A stretch of DNA of 25,440 nucleotides from CAIZGX01 sp964511555 (GTDB taxonomy: Bacteria > Bacteroidota > Bacteroidia > Flavobacteriales_D > Sanyastnellaceae): contig CAZEFR010000033.1 of NCBI GenBank assembly GCA_964511555.1, forward strand, positions 1-25,440, given 5' to 3'. The stretch's first letter is position 1; the number at the start of each line of letters is the position of its first letter. The notes below the pieces were generated by a model. That model ran no database searches. It had not been told where the DNA came from and saw only the letters and a program-made list of their open reading frames with translations. Shown here piece after piece: positions 15,682 to 24,520 of this stretch. A program made the position numbers and the translations under genes.

Positions 15682-16140
15682 ATGAAAGTATATCGACTGT
15701 CTACTGAAACAATTATTCCAGCATCGTTGGACGTTGTATGGAATTACTTCGCAACACCAATCAACCTGAATGAAATGACTCCCCCTGATATGAGTTTCGA
15801 AATTCTAACAGATGTAGAGGGGGTGAAGATGTACGCGGGTATGATTATTCAATACAAGGTAAGGCCCGTTTTGAATATTCCTATGGATTGGACCACCGAG
15901 ATTACACACTGCGAAGACAGGAAGTATTTCGTAGACGAGCAAAGATTTGGGCCATACGCAATGTGGCATCATGAACACCATTTTGAAGAGGTAAATGGTG
16001 GTGTTAAAATGACCGACACCATTCACTATGCAATAGGAATGGGAGTCCTAGGTAAAATTGCTTACGCGGTGTATATAAAGAAAAGATTGGATGGAATTTT
16101 TTCGTACCGTGAAAAACGCGTGAAGGAAATTTTCGGTTAA
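15682..16140 (+). CDS. SRPBCC-fold protein (ligand-binding, COG4276-like)
   Basis: The 152-residue protein has the START/Bet v 1-type plan: an opening strand with ETIIPASLDVVWNYFATPINLNEMTPP, a central antiparallel sheet (GMIIQYKVRPVLNIPMDWTTEI, then FVDEQRFGPYAMWHHEHHF), and a long C-terminal helix with YIKKRLDGIFSYREKRV. This type often binds a hydrophobic ligand in the cavity under the helix. Similar domains are found alone or fused to sugar epimerase-like proteins in other bacteria. No catalytic residues are known to me for this subgroup, so the function is unknown. The gene follows the acyltransferase after 33 bases in the same direction, and its stop overlaps the stop of the opposing T9SS cargo gene by four bases. 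Confidence 0.75.
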   Translation: MKVYRLSTETIIPASLDVVWNYFATPINLNEMTPPDMSFEILTDVEGVKMYAGMIIQYKVRPVLNIPMDWTTEITHCEDRKYFVDEQRFGPYAMWHHEHHFEEVNGGVKMTDTIHYAIGMGVLGKIAYAVYIKKRLDGIFSYREKRVKEIFG

Positions 16141-19100
16141 TGAAAAACGATGAGTTTCTTTACTTCGGTTCTTTCTTGCGTTTGAATTTCAATTTGAAAT
16201 AAACCATTCGGATAATCAGAAGTGTTTAGCTCATAACGCAGGTCCCCGTTAATTAAAATATCTTCCACTTTTCTTCCACCCAATTCGTAAACGCGAATGC
16301 GTTGAATGGCTTTACTTGAAGAAATAGAGCAATAATTCTGTGCCGGATTAGGAAATAGATTAAAATCTGAAGTTAAGCCGATTACCTCAGAGTAGTTTCG
16401 TGTTTCATTTTCTTCAGTAAATCCAGATTGTGGTGCAATGCAGAGGGTATAAGGGGTTCCAAAAAGTCCTGCTCCGTATGAAAATACCGGCGCACAATCA
16501 ACCGAATATGTTGTTGCATATTCCAGCTGTGCAACATTCCCGATGTTTAAATAATTGGTCGCGTTGAGCACGTTGTATTGAATAGTATTTCCTACAGCAT
16601 TTCCATTTGAATCCAATTTTTGAAAACGCCAGTTCCAAGCAGAAGCTCCAAAAACATAGGGTGTGGCACCTATAAAAGATACCCGAGGTTTTAATGTGGA
16701 AGAACATCTGTCAGTGGCACGAAGAGTAGATAAAGGTTGACCCGTAATCGAAAGAGTACAGACGGCTGTTGAAGGCAATGTAATGACTTCAGATTGTCCG
16801 TTACCATTGGTTAATGCGTATACATTGCTGATGGTTATTTCGTAGGATGAATTGAAATGTAAATTGGGAAAAACAGAGCTTAAAATAAGCTGAGGTGCCG
16901 CTTGGTTTTTTACTGCGCTCTGTCCTAAGCCGTTTCCAGAAATTCCAAGAAGTTGAAAGCGATAGGTTGCCCCTGTGGCTGGCTGTGCCTTGAAGAATTG
17001 TCCTATACTCAAATTGGAATTAGGATTATTTCCGCAAGCGCCTCTTTTTAGTTGGCGAACACAAAGGGTATAGGCTCCATTTCCAATTAATTCACTCATT
17101 GAAATAACTCCAACGAAATAAGTTTGTCCCGCAATAAGGTTCGATGTGTTCAAGATTTCATTTCCCGTAGAAGTCAAATCTTCGGAATCAATCAACTCGT
17201 AGCTTGAGTTGCGCAGTTCAATGCGAATATTCTCATTGCTATTTACCGTGACGCTTGCCCCGTTGGTAAAGGCCGTGAAGCGCGCCCACTTATCATGACT
17301 ATTCGAATTCTCCATTCCAAAAGCAGCAGTCGCAGAGCTGTTCAGAAGACTTCCACTTATAACATTGCAAACGGGGTAATACGCAGCGTTAATGAGAAGA
17401 GCATTGCTCGGGTCTTCACCCAATGTTGGACAAATCCAGGTTGCTGTAGTGCTGAACGATTCGCTATTGATCGCATCAATCCAAATGGAATAGCTGCTGC
17501 CTGAATTTAAAAACATGTAGAAACTCCCGCTGCTATTTTGAAGACAAGTACTGCCTGAATAATTACAAACACCATCATTTTCTTTAAATGAAACAGCGAG
17601 ATCAGAGGCCATAGCAGATAAGTTCAACACATAAGTACCTGTTAATGTTGGTGAATAATTGAAGACAAACTCACGTCCAGTCGCATTGTTACATGATAGA
17701 TCTGAAAGAGAGCCATTTCCGCCAAAGCTCATTGAATAGGTGCTTCCACATTCGAGCTCAGCGGCGGAATTACAGTCGGGTGCCGACCAATTCGTAGTAA
17801 ATGAAATACCCGAACTCCATTCACTGTGATCCACATTTCCGCAGTCTTGACGGACATAAACGTAGTAGGTTGTGTTTTCAGAAAGATTTGAAAGGGGAGA
17901 TGCCGTAAATGGAACTCCATAAATCGTTGCATTCGTAATGTTCTGAGAATTGATATCTGTTCCCAGATTAGTCGTAGTTACTAAAATATCGAAGGCTCCT
18001 GTCGCATTTAATGAAGTCCATTGCAGAAAAGCCCCCGAATCCGTGATGTTTGAAACAACTGCAGCAATAGGAGTGGAGCAAGTTGGATTGCTTAGGCAGA
18101 AACTAAATGCGCCAGATGCATTTTGCAAACTGAAAAATTGAAGGTAATAGGTTGTACCAGCATTCAAGCCATCAATGACTGTTCCTCCAGCACTTGATGC
18201 ATTTGGAGAACAGAACACCGAAGAAAGATTTCCGCAAGAGCCACTGTAAACTGCAACGCCAATGTCAGAGGATGAAGCGGCGTTAAGAGTCATTTCAATA
18301 TCCTCGTCAACGGGAATAAACGAATACCAAACATCATTTAATGTGTTAAATGCAGAAAAGCAAGATGGCTGAACGTTTGAAGGAGCAGCGCAAAGGGTAT
18401 TACTCATTTGAGTGCCGGTGCATGTTGCATTGCTAATAGAACCGAGAGAAATAGCGTTATTGCAGTTGTCGTTACTTGGTGCAGTGCACAGCGCAGCGCA
18501 ACTTGCATTCATTACAAAGTTGTAACTCGCATTGGGCTGTGTGTTTGCATGAACCCGAATGAAATAGTTTGTTCCAGAAACAGCATTAAACGAAATGAAA
18601 GAAGATGACCCGTTCGATTCGCACAAGGGATTGTCATCATTCGCGGCCACGCAAGTTAATGCATTACAATCTCCAGAATAAACAGAGATTTGCGTGTCGA
18701 ATTGGTTTTGACTTCCGCATGTTGAAAGCGAAACATATGAATTGTTTCCAGCGAACGAATACCAAACGCCTTCTTCACCGTTTCCTTGAGACAAGCAATT
18801 GGGGACATTGTCGGAAGTTGCTCCATTCAACGTTCCTGAGATGCTGTTACCGCACGAAATGTTTTGAGCATTCGCACAATCATCGTTCAAGGGCGCTTGT
18901 TCCGCGCAGTTGATAGAAATGGAACCTCCTAGACTTGCAGAACTGGACTGAAGGTCTACACAGAAAACGTAAATAATTCCTGTAGATAGATAAATAAAAT
19001 CAGTTGATGAACTTCCTGAATAGATTCCTAAGCAATTCCAGTTCGCTCCGAAGCACTCGCCATAGCGCATTTCGTAGGGTGTTGAAGTTCCGCCGAATTC

Positions 19101-19340
19101 ATCAACGGAAATAAAATAATTTCCTGCAACCGTTGGTTGGAAAGCGTAATAGGTTTCGTTTCCCTCATTCTGAAAACCGCAATAACTAACGTTGTCATTC
19201 CCCGAACCAGCGTTAATCAACATGCTCCAAGGACCTCCGCACTGCAAAGTATTCGCTACAGCACAATCAATTTGCCCCTTCATTCCAAAAGAAATAGAGA
19301 GGAAAATCGTTAGAGTTATAAATGAAAGTGTCTTTTGCAT
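16137..19340 (-). CDS. Large multidomain secreted T9SS cargo protein
   Basis: The 1067-residue protein has a signal peptide (about 1-22, ending GMKG). Next come cysteine-rich pre-peptidase-C-like beta modules of 110-130 residues, with recurring NDDCANA/NDNCNNA openings and WYSF cores (about 24-145, 150-282, 289-419). A fibronectin type III domain (about 421-516) carries TYYVYVRQDCGN-type text. Two further PPC-like modules follow (about 520-640, 640-765). Two divergent repeats of roughly 100 residues contain GATYRFQL and NWRFQKL (about 766-975). The type A sorting tail FNLFPNPAQN...NGLFQIEI is at about 993-1067. It is expected to be exported by Sec, passed by the T9SS and displayed or released. 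No catalytic residues are visible, so adhesion or a structural role is a guess. ettA lies upstream, beyond a terminator-like hairpin. Confidence 0.9.
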   Translation of the reverse strand: MQKTLSFITLTIFLSISFGMKGQIDCAVANTLQCGGPWSMLINAGSGNDNVSYCGFQNEGNETYYAFQPTVAGNYFISVDEFGGTSTPYEMRYGECFGANWNCLGIYSGSSSTDFIYLSTGIIYVFCVDLQSSSASLGGSISINCAEQAPLNDDCANAQNISCGNSISGTLNGATSDNVPNCLSQGNGEEGVWYSFAGNNSYVSLSTCGSQNQFDTQISVYSGDCNALTCVAANDDNPLCESNGSSSFISFNAVSGTNYFIRVHANTQPNASYNFVMNASCAALCTAPSNDNCNNAISLGSISNATCTGTQMSNTLCAAPSNVQPSCFSAFNTLNDVWYSFIPVDEDIEMTLNAASSSDIGVAVYSGSCGNLSSVFCSPNASSAGGTVIDGLNAGTTYYLQFFSLQNASGAFSFCLSNPTCSTPIAAVVSNITDSGAFLQWTSLNATGAFDILVTTTNLGTDINSQNITNATIYGVPFTASPLSNLSENTTYYVYVRQDCGNVDHSEWSSGISFTTNWSAPDCNSAAELECGSTYSMSFGGNGSLSDLSCNNATGREFVFNYSPTLTGTYVLNLSAMASDLAVSFKENDGVCNYSGSTCLQNSSGSFYMFLNSGSSYSIWIDAINSESFSTTATWICPTLGEDPSNALLINAAYYPVCNVISGSLLNSSATAAFGMENSNSHDKWARFTAFTNGASVTVNSNENIRIELRNSSYELIDSEDLTSTGNEILNTSNLIAGQTYFVGVISMSELIGNGAYTLCVRQLKRGACGNNPNSNLSIGQFFKAQPATGATYRFQLLGISGNGLGQSAVKNQAAPQLILSSVFPNLHFNSSYEITISNVYALTNGNGQSEVITLPSTAVCTLSITGQPLSTLRATDRCSSTLKPRVSFIGATPYVFGASAWNWRFQKLDSNGNAVGNTIQYNVLNATNYLNIGNVAQLEYATTYSVDCAPVFSYGAGLFGTPYTLCIAPQSGFTEENETRNYSEVIGLTSDFNLFPNPAQNYCSISSSKAIQRIRVYELGGRKVEDILINGDLRYELNTSDYPNGLFQIEIQTQERTEVKKLIVFH

Positions 19341-19417
19341 AAGTGCGTGTTTTGGCTAATCTAAACTAACGAATTTTGAATGAAAAAGTTTCTTTCGGGC
19401 GTTTTCTTTTTCACGCT

Positions 19418-19449
19418 AAAAAGTGAATAGCGCCTTTTGAGCGCTATTC
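19418..19449 (-). terminator. Terminator downstream of ettA
   Basis: On the minus strand, nine-base arms GAATAGCGC and GCGCTATTC (19425-19433 with 19441-19449) enclose a seven-base loop and lead into AC then five T residues. It starts 14 bases after the ettA stop, separating it from the T9SS cargo gene that begins at 19340. Confidence 0.75.
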
Positions 19450-19462
19450 TAATTCTTGTTTA

Positions 19463-21145
19463 CTACCGAGTCAATTTCTTGTACTTGATGCGGGTAGGTC
19501 CGGTATCACCCAAGCGCTTCTTTTTATTCTCTTCATATTCTGAATAGGATCCTTCAAAATAATACACTTGCGAATCTCCTTCAAACGCAAGAATGTGAGT
19601 GCAAATGCGGTCTAAGAACCAACGGTCGTGACTAATCACAACGGCGCAACCAGCAAAGTTTTCAATTCCTTCTTCTAATGCACGAAGCGTATTCACATCA
19701 ATATCGTTAGTAGGTTCATCAAGCAAAAGAACGTTCGCTTCAGTTTTTAAAGTCATAGCAAGGTGCAAGCGATTGCGCTCTCCACCAGATAGCACGCCAC
19801 ATTTCTTTTGCTGATCACCACCCGCAAAGTTGAACTTGCTGCAATAAGCGCGAGAGTTAATGGTTTGTCCACCTAGATCTATGACTTCATTTCCACCACT
19901 AATTACTTCATACACGCTTTTCTCAGGATCGATTTCTTTGTGGCGTTGATCAACGTATCCAATCTTCACGGTGTCCCCAACTTTAAACTCTCCGCTATCT
20001 GGCGTTTCTTCGCCCATGATCATGCGGAACATGGTCGTCTTACCAGCACCATTCGGACCAATCACACCAACGATTCCAGCTGGAGGAAGTTTGAACGATA
20101 GGTTCTCGATAAGCAAACGGTCACCGAAAGATTTCGAAATCTCAATCGCATCAATAACGTCATTTCCTAGTCGAGGACCATTCGGGATTGGAAGCTCCAA
20201 CTTCGCGTCTTTCTCACGCTCACCTTCAGCCATCATCTTGTCGTAGTTCTGAATACGAGCTTTGTTTTTTGCTTGACGTCCTTTCGGATTCATGCGCACC
20301 CATTCTAACTCGCGCTCCAATATTTTTCTGCGCTTACTTTCTTGCTTTTCTTCAGCAGCCAAACGCTTCGATTTTTGATCTAGCCATTCAGTGTAGTTTC
20401 CTTCCCATGGAATACCTTCACCGCGATCCAACTCAAGAATCCATCCCGCAACATTGTCCAAGAAATAACGGTCGTGGGTAACAGCCAAAACGGTTCCAGG
20501 ATATTGTTGTAAGTGTTGCTCCAACCACTCAACGCTTTCGGCATCCAAGTGGTTGGTAGGTTCATCGAGCAACAATACGTCGGGGTTTTGAAGTAATAAG
20601 CGACACAATGCTACACGACGACGTTCACCACCACTTAATTTTTCAATCAATGAATCTTCATCTGGGCAACGAAGAGCGTCCATAGCGATAGACAATTTTG
20701 TATCTAAATCCCACCCACCTAACGCTTCAATTTTATCTTGAACAGCGGCTTGACGATCCATTAAAGCCTGCATTTTATCAGGGTCATTTAGAATGTCTTC
20801 ATCGCCAAACTTCATGTTAATCTCTTCGTATTCTTTCAATACGTCAGTGATTGGTTTTACTCCTTCCTCTACAATTTCGCGAACTGTTTTTGTATCGTCC
20901 AATTGTGGTTCTTGTGGAAGGTATCCCACCGAATATCCTGCCGACCAAACCACGTCGCCTTGAAACTCTTGATCAAGGTTTGCAATGATCTTCATGACGG
21001 TCGATTTACCCGCACCGTTCAATCCGATAATTCCAATTTTAGCTCCGTAGTAAAACGAAAGATAAATGTCTTTTATAATGTGCTTGCCAGTAGGAGTGTA
21101 CTTGTTTACACCCACCATGGAAAAGATGATTTTTTTGTCGCTCAT
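19463..21145 (-). CDS. ettA: ABC-F ATPase EttA (energy-dependent translational throttle)
   Basis: EttA binds the ribosomal E site and gates entry into elongation according to ATP/ADP. The 560-residue protein has no membrane segment and carries two ABC domains: Walker A GLNGAGKST (41-49), signature LSGGE (170-174) and LLLDEPTNHLD (191-201), then GPNGAGKTT (363-371), LSGGE (452-456) and LLLDEPTNDID. Between them lie the arm insertion in domain 1 and the basic linker (about 255-325, with LEWVRMNPKGRQAKNKARIQ), which is the mark of the EttA subgroup. The C-terminus RIKYKKLTR also fits. Length matches E. coli EttA (555). It is in the same direction as waaA, but has its own -7 box in the 31-base gap between them. 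ABC-F resistance proteins have different linker text, so this is housekeeping. Confidence 0.95.
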   Translation of the reverse strand: MSDKKIIFSMVGVNKYTPTGKHIIKDIYLSFYYGAKIGIIGLNGAGKSTVMKIIANLDQEFQGDVVWSAGYSVGYLPQEPQLDDTKTVREIVEEGVKPITDVLKEYEEINMKFGDEDILNDPDKMQALMDRQAAVQDKIEALGGWDLDTKLSIAMDALRCPDEDSLIEKLSGGERRRVALCRLLLQNPDVLLLDEPTNHLDAESVEWLEQHLQQYPGTVLAVTHDRYFLDNVAGWILELDRGEGIPWEGNYTEWLDQKSKRLAAEEKQESKRRKILERELEWVRMNPKGRQAKNKARIQNYDKMMAEGEREKDAKLELPIPNGPRLGNDVIDAIEISKSFGDRLLIENLSFKLPPAGIVGVIGPNGAGKTTMFRMIMGEETPDSGEFKVGDTVKIGYVDQRHKEIDPEKSVYEVISGGNEVIDLGGQTINSRAYCSKFNFAGGDQQKKCGVLSGGERNRLHLAMTLKTEANVLLLDEPTNDIDVNTLRALEEGIENFAGCAVVISHDRWFLDRICTHILAFEGDSQVYYFEGSYSEYEENKKKRLGDTGPTRIKYKKLTR

Positions 21146-21162
21146 AGTTGAAAATTGAACGG

Positions 21163-21170
21163 CAAAGATA
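21163..21170 (-). promoter_or_regulatory. -7 box of ettA
   Basis: TATCTTTG on the minus strand is an exact TAnnTTTG match placed 17 bases before the ettA start codon, within the 31-base gap downstream of waaA. No TTG at the expected spacing. It suggests ettA can be expressed separately from waaA. Confidence 0.45.
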
Positions 21171-21176
21171 CGTATC

Positions 21177-22415
21177 CTAAGCGCTGTATTTTTCTATTCC
21201 TTTTAAAATTGCTGAAGTCGCTCCGACATGCTCTTCAACATAATTTTTCCCGGCATTGGGAATAGTGTTTTCTCTCTGACAAAATTCAATAAACGAAGAG
21301 AGTTCTTCAAGACTTTCAATCGAAAAGGCAGCGCCATTTTTAACCAGGTCAACCGCCTCTTGAAATTTTGTGTGATTCGGTCCGAAGGCCATGGGAACTC
21401 CGTAAACAGCAATCTCCAAGGAATTGTGCAAACCCTTCCCGAATCCACCTCCCAGAACAACGGCGTTCGCTTGAGAATAAATAGAAGAAAGCATGCCAAT
21501 TGAATCTACTATTAAAACTCGCGCGTCATTGTTTTTTTCTGGTTGAAAGGAAGAGAGTAAGACCATTCCAAATTTCTCGAAACGAGCAATCGATTCTTGA
21601 ATTCTGCTGCTGTGAATTTCATGTGGCACAACACAAACTTTTAAATTATTCACGCGTTGAAGGAGCATAGCCATGAGCGATTCTTCTTCCGAATAACTCG
21701 ATCCAAGAACAACAAGAAATTCCTGTTGTTTGAATGAAGTTAGCCAATTCAAATCTTTAGACGAATTCGAAATTTCCAATACGCGATCGAAACGAGTATC
21801 TCCTGAAACACTGACGTTATTGAATTTAATTTTTTGAAGAAGCTTTTTCGTGTTTTCGTTTTGAACGAAAAAGTGCGTAACGGCTTTCAATGTTGGCTTC
21901 CAGATAAATCCATGCCATTTGAAAAAACGTTGCTCTTCCCGCATAATTACAGATATGCAGAACAACTTAACGCCTTGATTTTTCAAGCGTAAAAAGTAAT
22001 TCATCCAGAATTCATACTTCACAAAAATACATTGGGAGGGCTTAAGAATTTCCACGAATTTTTTCGCGTTGAAAAAAGTGTCAAGAGGAAGATATCCGAT
22101 CCAATCGGCACCGGAATAATTCTTTCGAACTTCATATCCGGAAGGAGAGAAAAAAGTGAGCGCAATAAGCACTTCTTGGTTACTTTTTTTCATCGCTTCC
22201 ATCACCGGCCTTCCTTGCTCGAATTCACCCAAAGACGCGCAATGAAACCAAACAATTTCGGATTCACTAGGAAGAGATGTTCGCCATTTTTTCAATCTTG
22301 AAATTGAAGTCTTTCTTCCTTTATTGCCAAGATTAATCTTCTTATTCAAAAGTCCCGCCAATGGAAGTAAAACTTCAATGATTTGCCAAACAATTGAATA
22401 GAAAAATCGAAACAT
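21177..22415 (-). CDS. waaA: 3-deoxy-D-manno-octulosonic acid (Kdo) transferase
   Basis: WaaA (KdtA) transfers Kdo from CMP-Kdo to the lipid A precursor at the inner membrane, the first core step of lipopolysaccharide synthesis. The 412-residue protein is a GT-B glycosyltransferase: an N-terminal hydrophobic anchor (about 4-23), HCASLGEFEQGRP (58-70, with the family's catalytic glutamate in ASLGE), VKYEFWMNY, PHEIHSSRI in the second domain, then GGGFGKGLHNSLEIAVYGVP (322-341) and GPNHTKFQEA. These last motifs bind the nucleotide sugar. Length is normal. It is preceded at a three-base gap by the barrel gene and so is co-transcribed with it. One Kdo transferase in a flavobacterial LPS pathway is expected. 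Confidence 0.94.
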   Translation of the reverse strand: MFRFFYSIVWQIIEVLLPLAGLLNKKINLGNKGRKTSISRLKKWRTSLPSESEIVWFHCASLGEFEQGRPVMEAMKKSNQEVLIALTFFSPSGYEVRKNYSGADWIGYLPLDTFFNAKKFVEILKPSQCIFVKYEFWMNYFLRLKNQGVKLFCISVIMREEQRFFKWHGFIWKPTLKAVTHFFVQNENTKKLLQKIKFNNVSVSGDTRFDRVLEISNSSKDLNWLTSFKQQEFLVVLGSSYSEEESLMAMLLQRVNNLKVCVVPHEIHSSRIQESIARFEKFGMVLLSSFQPEKNNDARVLIVDSIGMLSSIYSQANAVVLGGGFGKGLHNSLEIAVYGVPMAFGPNHTKFQEAVDLVKNGAAFSIESLEELSSFIEFCQRENTIPNAGKNYVEEHVGATSAILKGIEKYSA

Positions 22416-22418
22416 GAT

Positions 22419-23171
22419 TTAGTAGATGTAATAATCGTTTGGCGCGCGCTCATACAAGTTGAGGACCCACCCCGCGCGGAGTCCAAATAGCATGTCCAAT
22501 CGATTAGCGGTATCCTTTGATTGCGTGTCGAAATTCCAGTCACGACGACTTTGAGTGAAAGCCTGTGTCCCCTGAATACCAGCATAGAAATTAACGAGTC
22601 GGTTGTTACTGAGATGGTAATATCCTACAAACTGATGAACAGAAAGTCCGTTCGTTAATCGATCATAACCTTTCACATACTCGCCCTCCAATTGCGTAAT
22701 TATAGCTTCTTGATGTTCCAATCGTATTTTATGCTGAAGCAGTCCAATTCCACCTGTGACAAGGAGGCCTGAATTTTTATTCGGACCGAAGACTGGAAGA
22801 ACTTTGCCGAATTGAAAAAACACATTGAAGCCTCGTTGTTGAATGAAAAGAGTGGCTATTTGTCCTTGCTCATCCAAGATTTCCCCACGCGAGGTGAGTA
22901 GGTTGCTCATTAAGTTTGGTTCACGAACTTTATTACCGAAGAGATAATTAAACTGCACACCGTAGTACCAATTTTTTTTATCCTTTATGTGAAATCCGAC
23001 CTCCAAACTACCATTGTTTCCAAAGCGATTGGCTAAATCTCCACCCGGTATAGAAAAGCCATAGCCAACGGTTACATGAGGATTGAACAGTGATGAGTCT
23101 CGTACTTGCCATTGTCCGAATGAAACGAAGCAAGCCAGTTGCCAAAAAGCAAGGAGTGTGAGTTTCTTCAT
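22419..23171 (-). CDS. Putative outer-membrane beta-barrel protein, operon partner of waaA
   Basis: The 250-residue product has a signal peptide (about 1-20, ending VSFGQ). Alternating hydrophobic and polar strands rich in aromatic residues follow, for example VGYGFSIPGGDL, WYYGVQFNYLFG, FNVFFQFGKVLPVFG, GLLVTGGIGLLQHKI and LFGLRAGWVLNLY. That pattern fits an 8- to 10-stranded outer-membrane barrel, and the C-terminus DYYIY is aromatic. There are no motifs tied to a known enzyme or transporter. It is the first gene of the unit and runs into waaA after three bases, so it probably acts in the envelope, perhaps near LPS. This is inference from position. It is transcribed divergently from the aminotransferase, leaving a 66-base shared control region. 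Confidence 0.7.
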   Translation of the reverse strand: MKKLTLLAFWQLACFVSFGQWQVRDSSLFNPHVTVGYGFSIPGGDLANRFGNNGSLEVGFHIKDKKNWYYGVQFNYLFGNKVREPNLMSNLLTSRGEILDEQGQIATLFIQQRGFNVFFQFGKVLPVFGPNKNSGLLVTGGIGLLQHKIRLEHQEAIITQLEGEYVKGYDRLTNGLSVHQFVGYYHLSNNRLVNFYAGIQGTQAFTQSRRDWNFDTQSKDTANRLDMLFGLRAGWVLNLYERAPNDYYIY

Positions 23172-23209
23172 ACTGCGAAAGTAAATGTTATTGATTGGAA
23201 ACTAAAGCT

Positions 23210-23217
23210 TAATTTTG
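23210..23217 (+). promoter_or_regulatory. -7 box of the sugar aminotransferase gene
   Basis: TAATTTTG matches TAnnTTTG and ends 20 bases before the ATG at 23238. A TTG occurs at 23191-23193 but with 16-base spacing, shorter than in the other promoters here. The 66-base divergent region must also serve the barrel gene, where TACTTTCG (23176-23183, minus strand) is a one-mismatch candidate. Confidence 0.4.
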
Positions 23218-23237
23218 TTGCCCTTAAATTTCAATAT

Positions 23238-24371
23238 ATGTCATCGAATATCCAAATGGTTGATCTCAAGAAACAATACTTGAAGATTAAAGAAGAAATT
23301 GACACGGCGGTTGTAAATGTTATGACCAATGCGAATTTCATTAATGGAGCTGAAGTGAAGTCATTTCAAAATAATTTAGAGAGCTATTTGAATATTAAGC
23401 ACGTTATTCCTTGTGCAAATGGAACAGACGCATTGCAAATAGCCATGATGGGTTTGGGTCTAAAACCCGGGGATGAGGTAATAACGGCATCATTCACCTA
23501 TGTTGCAACAGCTGAGGTGATGGCATTGTTGGGATTAGTTCCAATATTGGTAGAAGCCAAGGAAGTAGATTTTACAATAGATCCTGCAGAGATTGAAAAG
23601 GCGATTACACCAAAAACAAAGGCCATTGTTCCGGTTCATTTGTTTGGTCAAGGGGCAGACATGAATGCCATTATGGAAATTGCACGTAAACATAATTTGT
23701 TTGTAATAGAAGATACCGCTCAAGCATTGGGCGCCACTTATCATTTAACGAATGGTGAAACAGTGGCGTTGGGAACCATAGGTGACATTGGGTGCACGAG
23801 TTTTTTCCCATCAAAAAATTTGGGATGTTACGGAGATGGTGGTGCTTTGTTCACCAACAACGATGAGCTTGCGGCCAATTTGCGAATGATTGCTAATCAT
23901 GGTCAAAAAGTTCGCTACTACCACGATGTAATTGGTGTAAACTCTCGCTTAGATACTATGCAAGCGGTTATTTTAGATATCAAGTTGAAACATTTAAATA
24001 GGTATGCAGAGTCCAGAAGAAGTGTTGCGGACTATTACGACAGCGCTTTGTCGAATGTGAAGGGTATAATGACTCCTAATCGCAGTTCTGCAGGTACCCA
24101 TGTGTTTCATCAATATACCTTGAGAGTACTCGACGGCCAAAGAGATGCTCTTCGTTTATTCTTGGAAGAGAGGGGAGTTCCAAGTATGATTTATTATCCG
24201 CTGCCGTTACATTATCAGAAGGCTTACGAAAACGAACGTTATCCGAAAGGTTCAATGCCAATTAGCGAGCGTTTGTCTGGTGAAGTTTTATCGCTCCCTA
24301 TTCATACTGAAATGACATCCGATGAACTGAAATTTATAGTAGATGCAGTGAAGTCATTTTTCAAGGCGTAA
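23238..24371 (+). CDS. DegT/DnrJ/EryC1/StrS family PLP-dependent sugar aminotransferase
   Basis: These enzymes put an amino group on a keto-sugar linked to a nucleotide, feeding lipopolysaccharide or other glycans. The 377-residue protein has the PLP-binding text CANGTDALQIAM (59-70), VIEDTAQALGA (156-166, cofactor-contacting D159) and SFFPSKNLGCYGDGGALF with the Schiff-base lysine K193. It continues with HGQKVRYYHDVIGVNSRLDTMQA, typical of the family. The frame is open back to 23139, but that start would overlap the divergent barrel gene. MSSNIQMVDLKKQY at 23238 is the usual family beginning and follows a -7 box. The exact sugar is unknown. WbpE-like and ArnB-like roles are both possible, and no other sugar-pathway genes adjoin it except waaA. 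Confidence 0.9.
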   Translation: MSSNIQMVDLKKQYLKIKEEIDTAVVNVMTNANFINGAEVKSFQNNLESYLNIKHVIPCANGTDALQIAMMGLGLKPGDEVITASFTYVATAEVMALLGLVPILVEAKEVDFTIDPAEIEKAITPKTKAIVPVHLFGQGADMNAIMEIARKHNLFVIEDTAQALGATYHLTNGETVALGTIGDIGCTSFFPSKNLGCYGDGGALFTNNDELAANLRMIANHGQKVRYYHDVIGVNSRLDTMQAVILDIKLKHLNRYAESRRSVADYYDSALSNVKGIMTPNRSSAGTHVFHQYTLRVLDGQRDALRLFLEERGVPSMIYYPLPLHYQKAYENERYPKGSMPISERLSGEVLSLPIHTEMTSDELKFIVDAVKSFFKA

Positions 24372-24397
24372 TGAGTTTTCGAGCGAAAAAAAATGAA

Positions 24398-24456
24398 AAA
24401 ACGGGCGTTTCAGCCGGTTTTATCAAAAAAAAATCGGGCTTCAGCTCATATTTTTT
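24398..24456 (+). terminator. Tandem terminator-like hairpins after the aminotransferase
   Basis: The first hairpin has AAAAC and GGC pairing with GCC and GTTTT across one G-G mismatch (24398-24421). The second has GGGC (24436-24439) pairing with GCTC (24444-24447) through loop TTCA, preceded by nine A residues and followed within three bases by six T residues. Both are imperfect, but together they likely isolate the aminotransferase transcript from the strong rpsL promoter. Confidence 0.45.
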
Positions 24457-24520
24457 AAATTGAAAATCAACATGTTAACAGGCGACTATAATTTTTTTAA
24501 AAAGAAATTCACAATAGTGC

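Noticed and set aside
19463..21145. ABC-F gene as an antibiotic-resistance (ribosome protection) factor
   Set aside because: Linker and C-terminal text match the EttA housekeeping subgroup, and the genomic context is core.
23139..23237. Upstream extension of the sugar aminotransferase frame by 33 residues
   Set aside because: It would overlap the divergent barrel gene and cover the shared control region, and its residues do not resemble the family. The usual family start is the Met at 23238.
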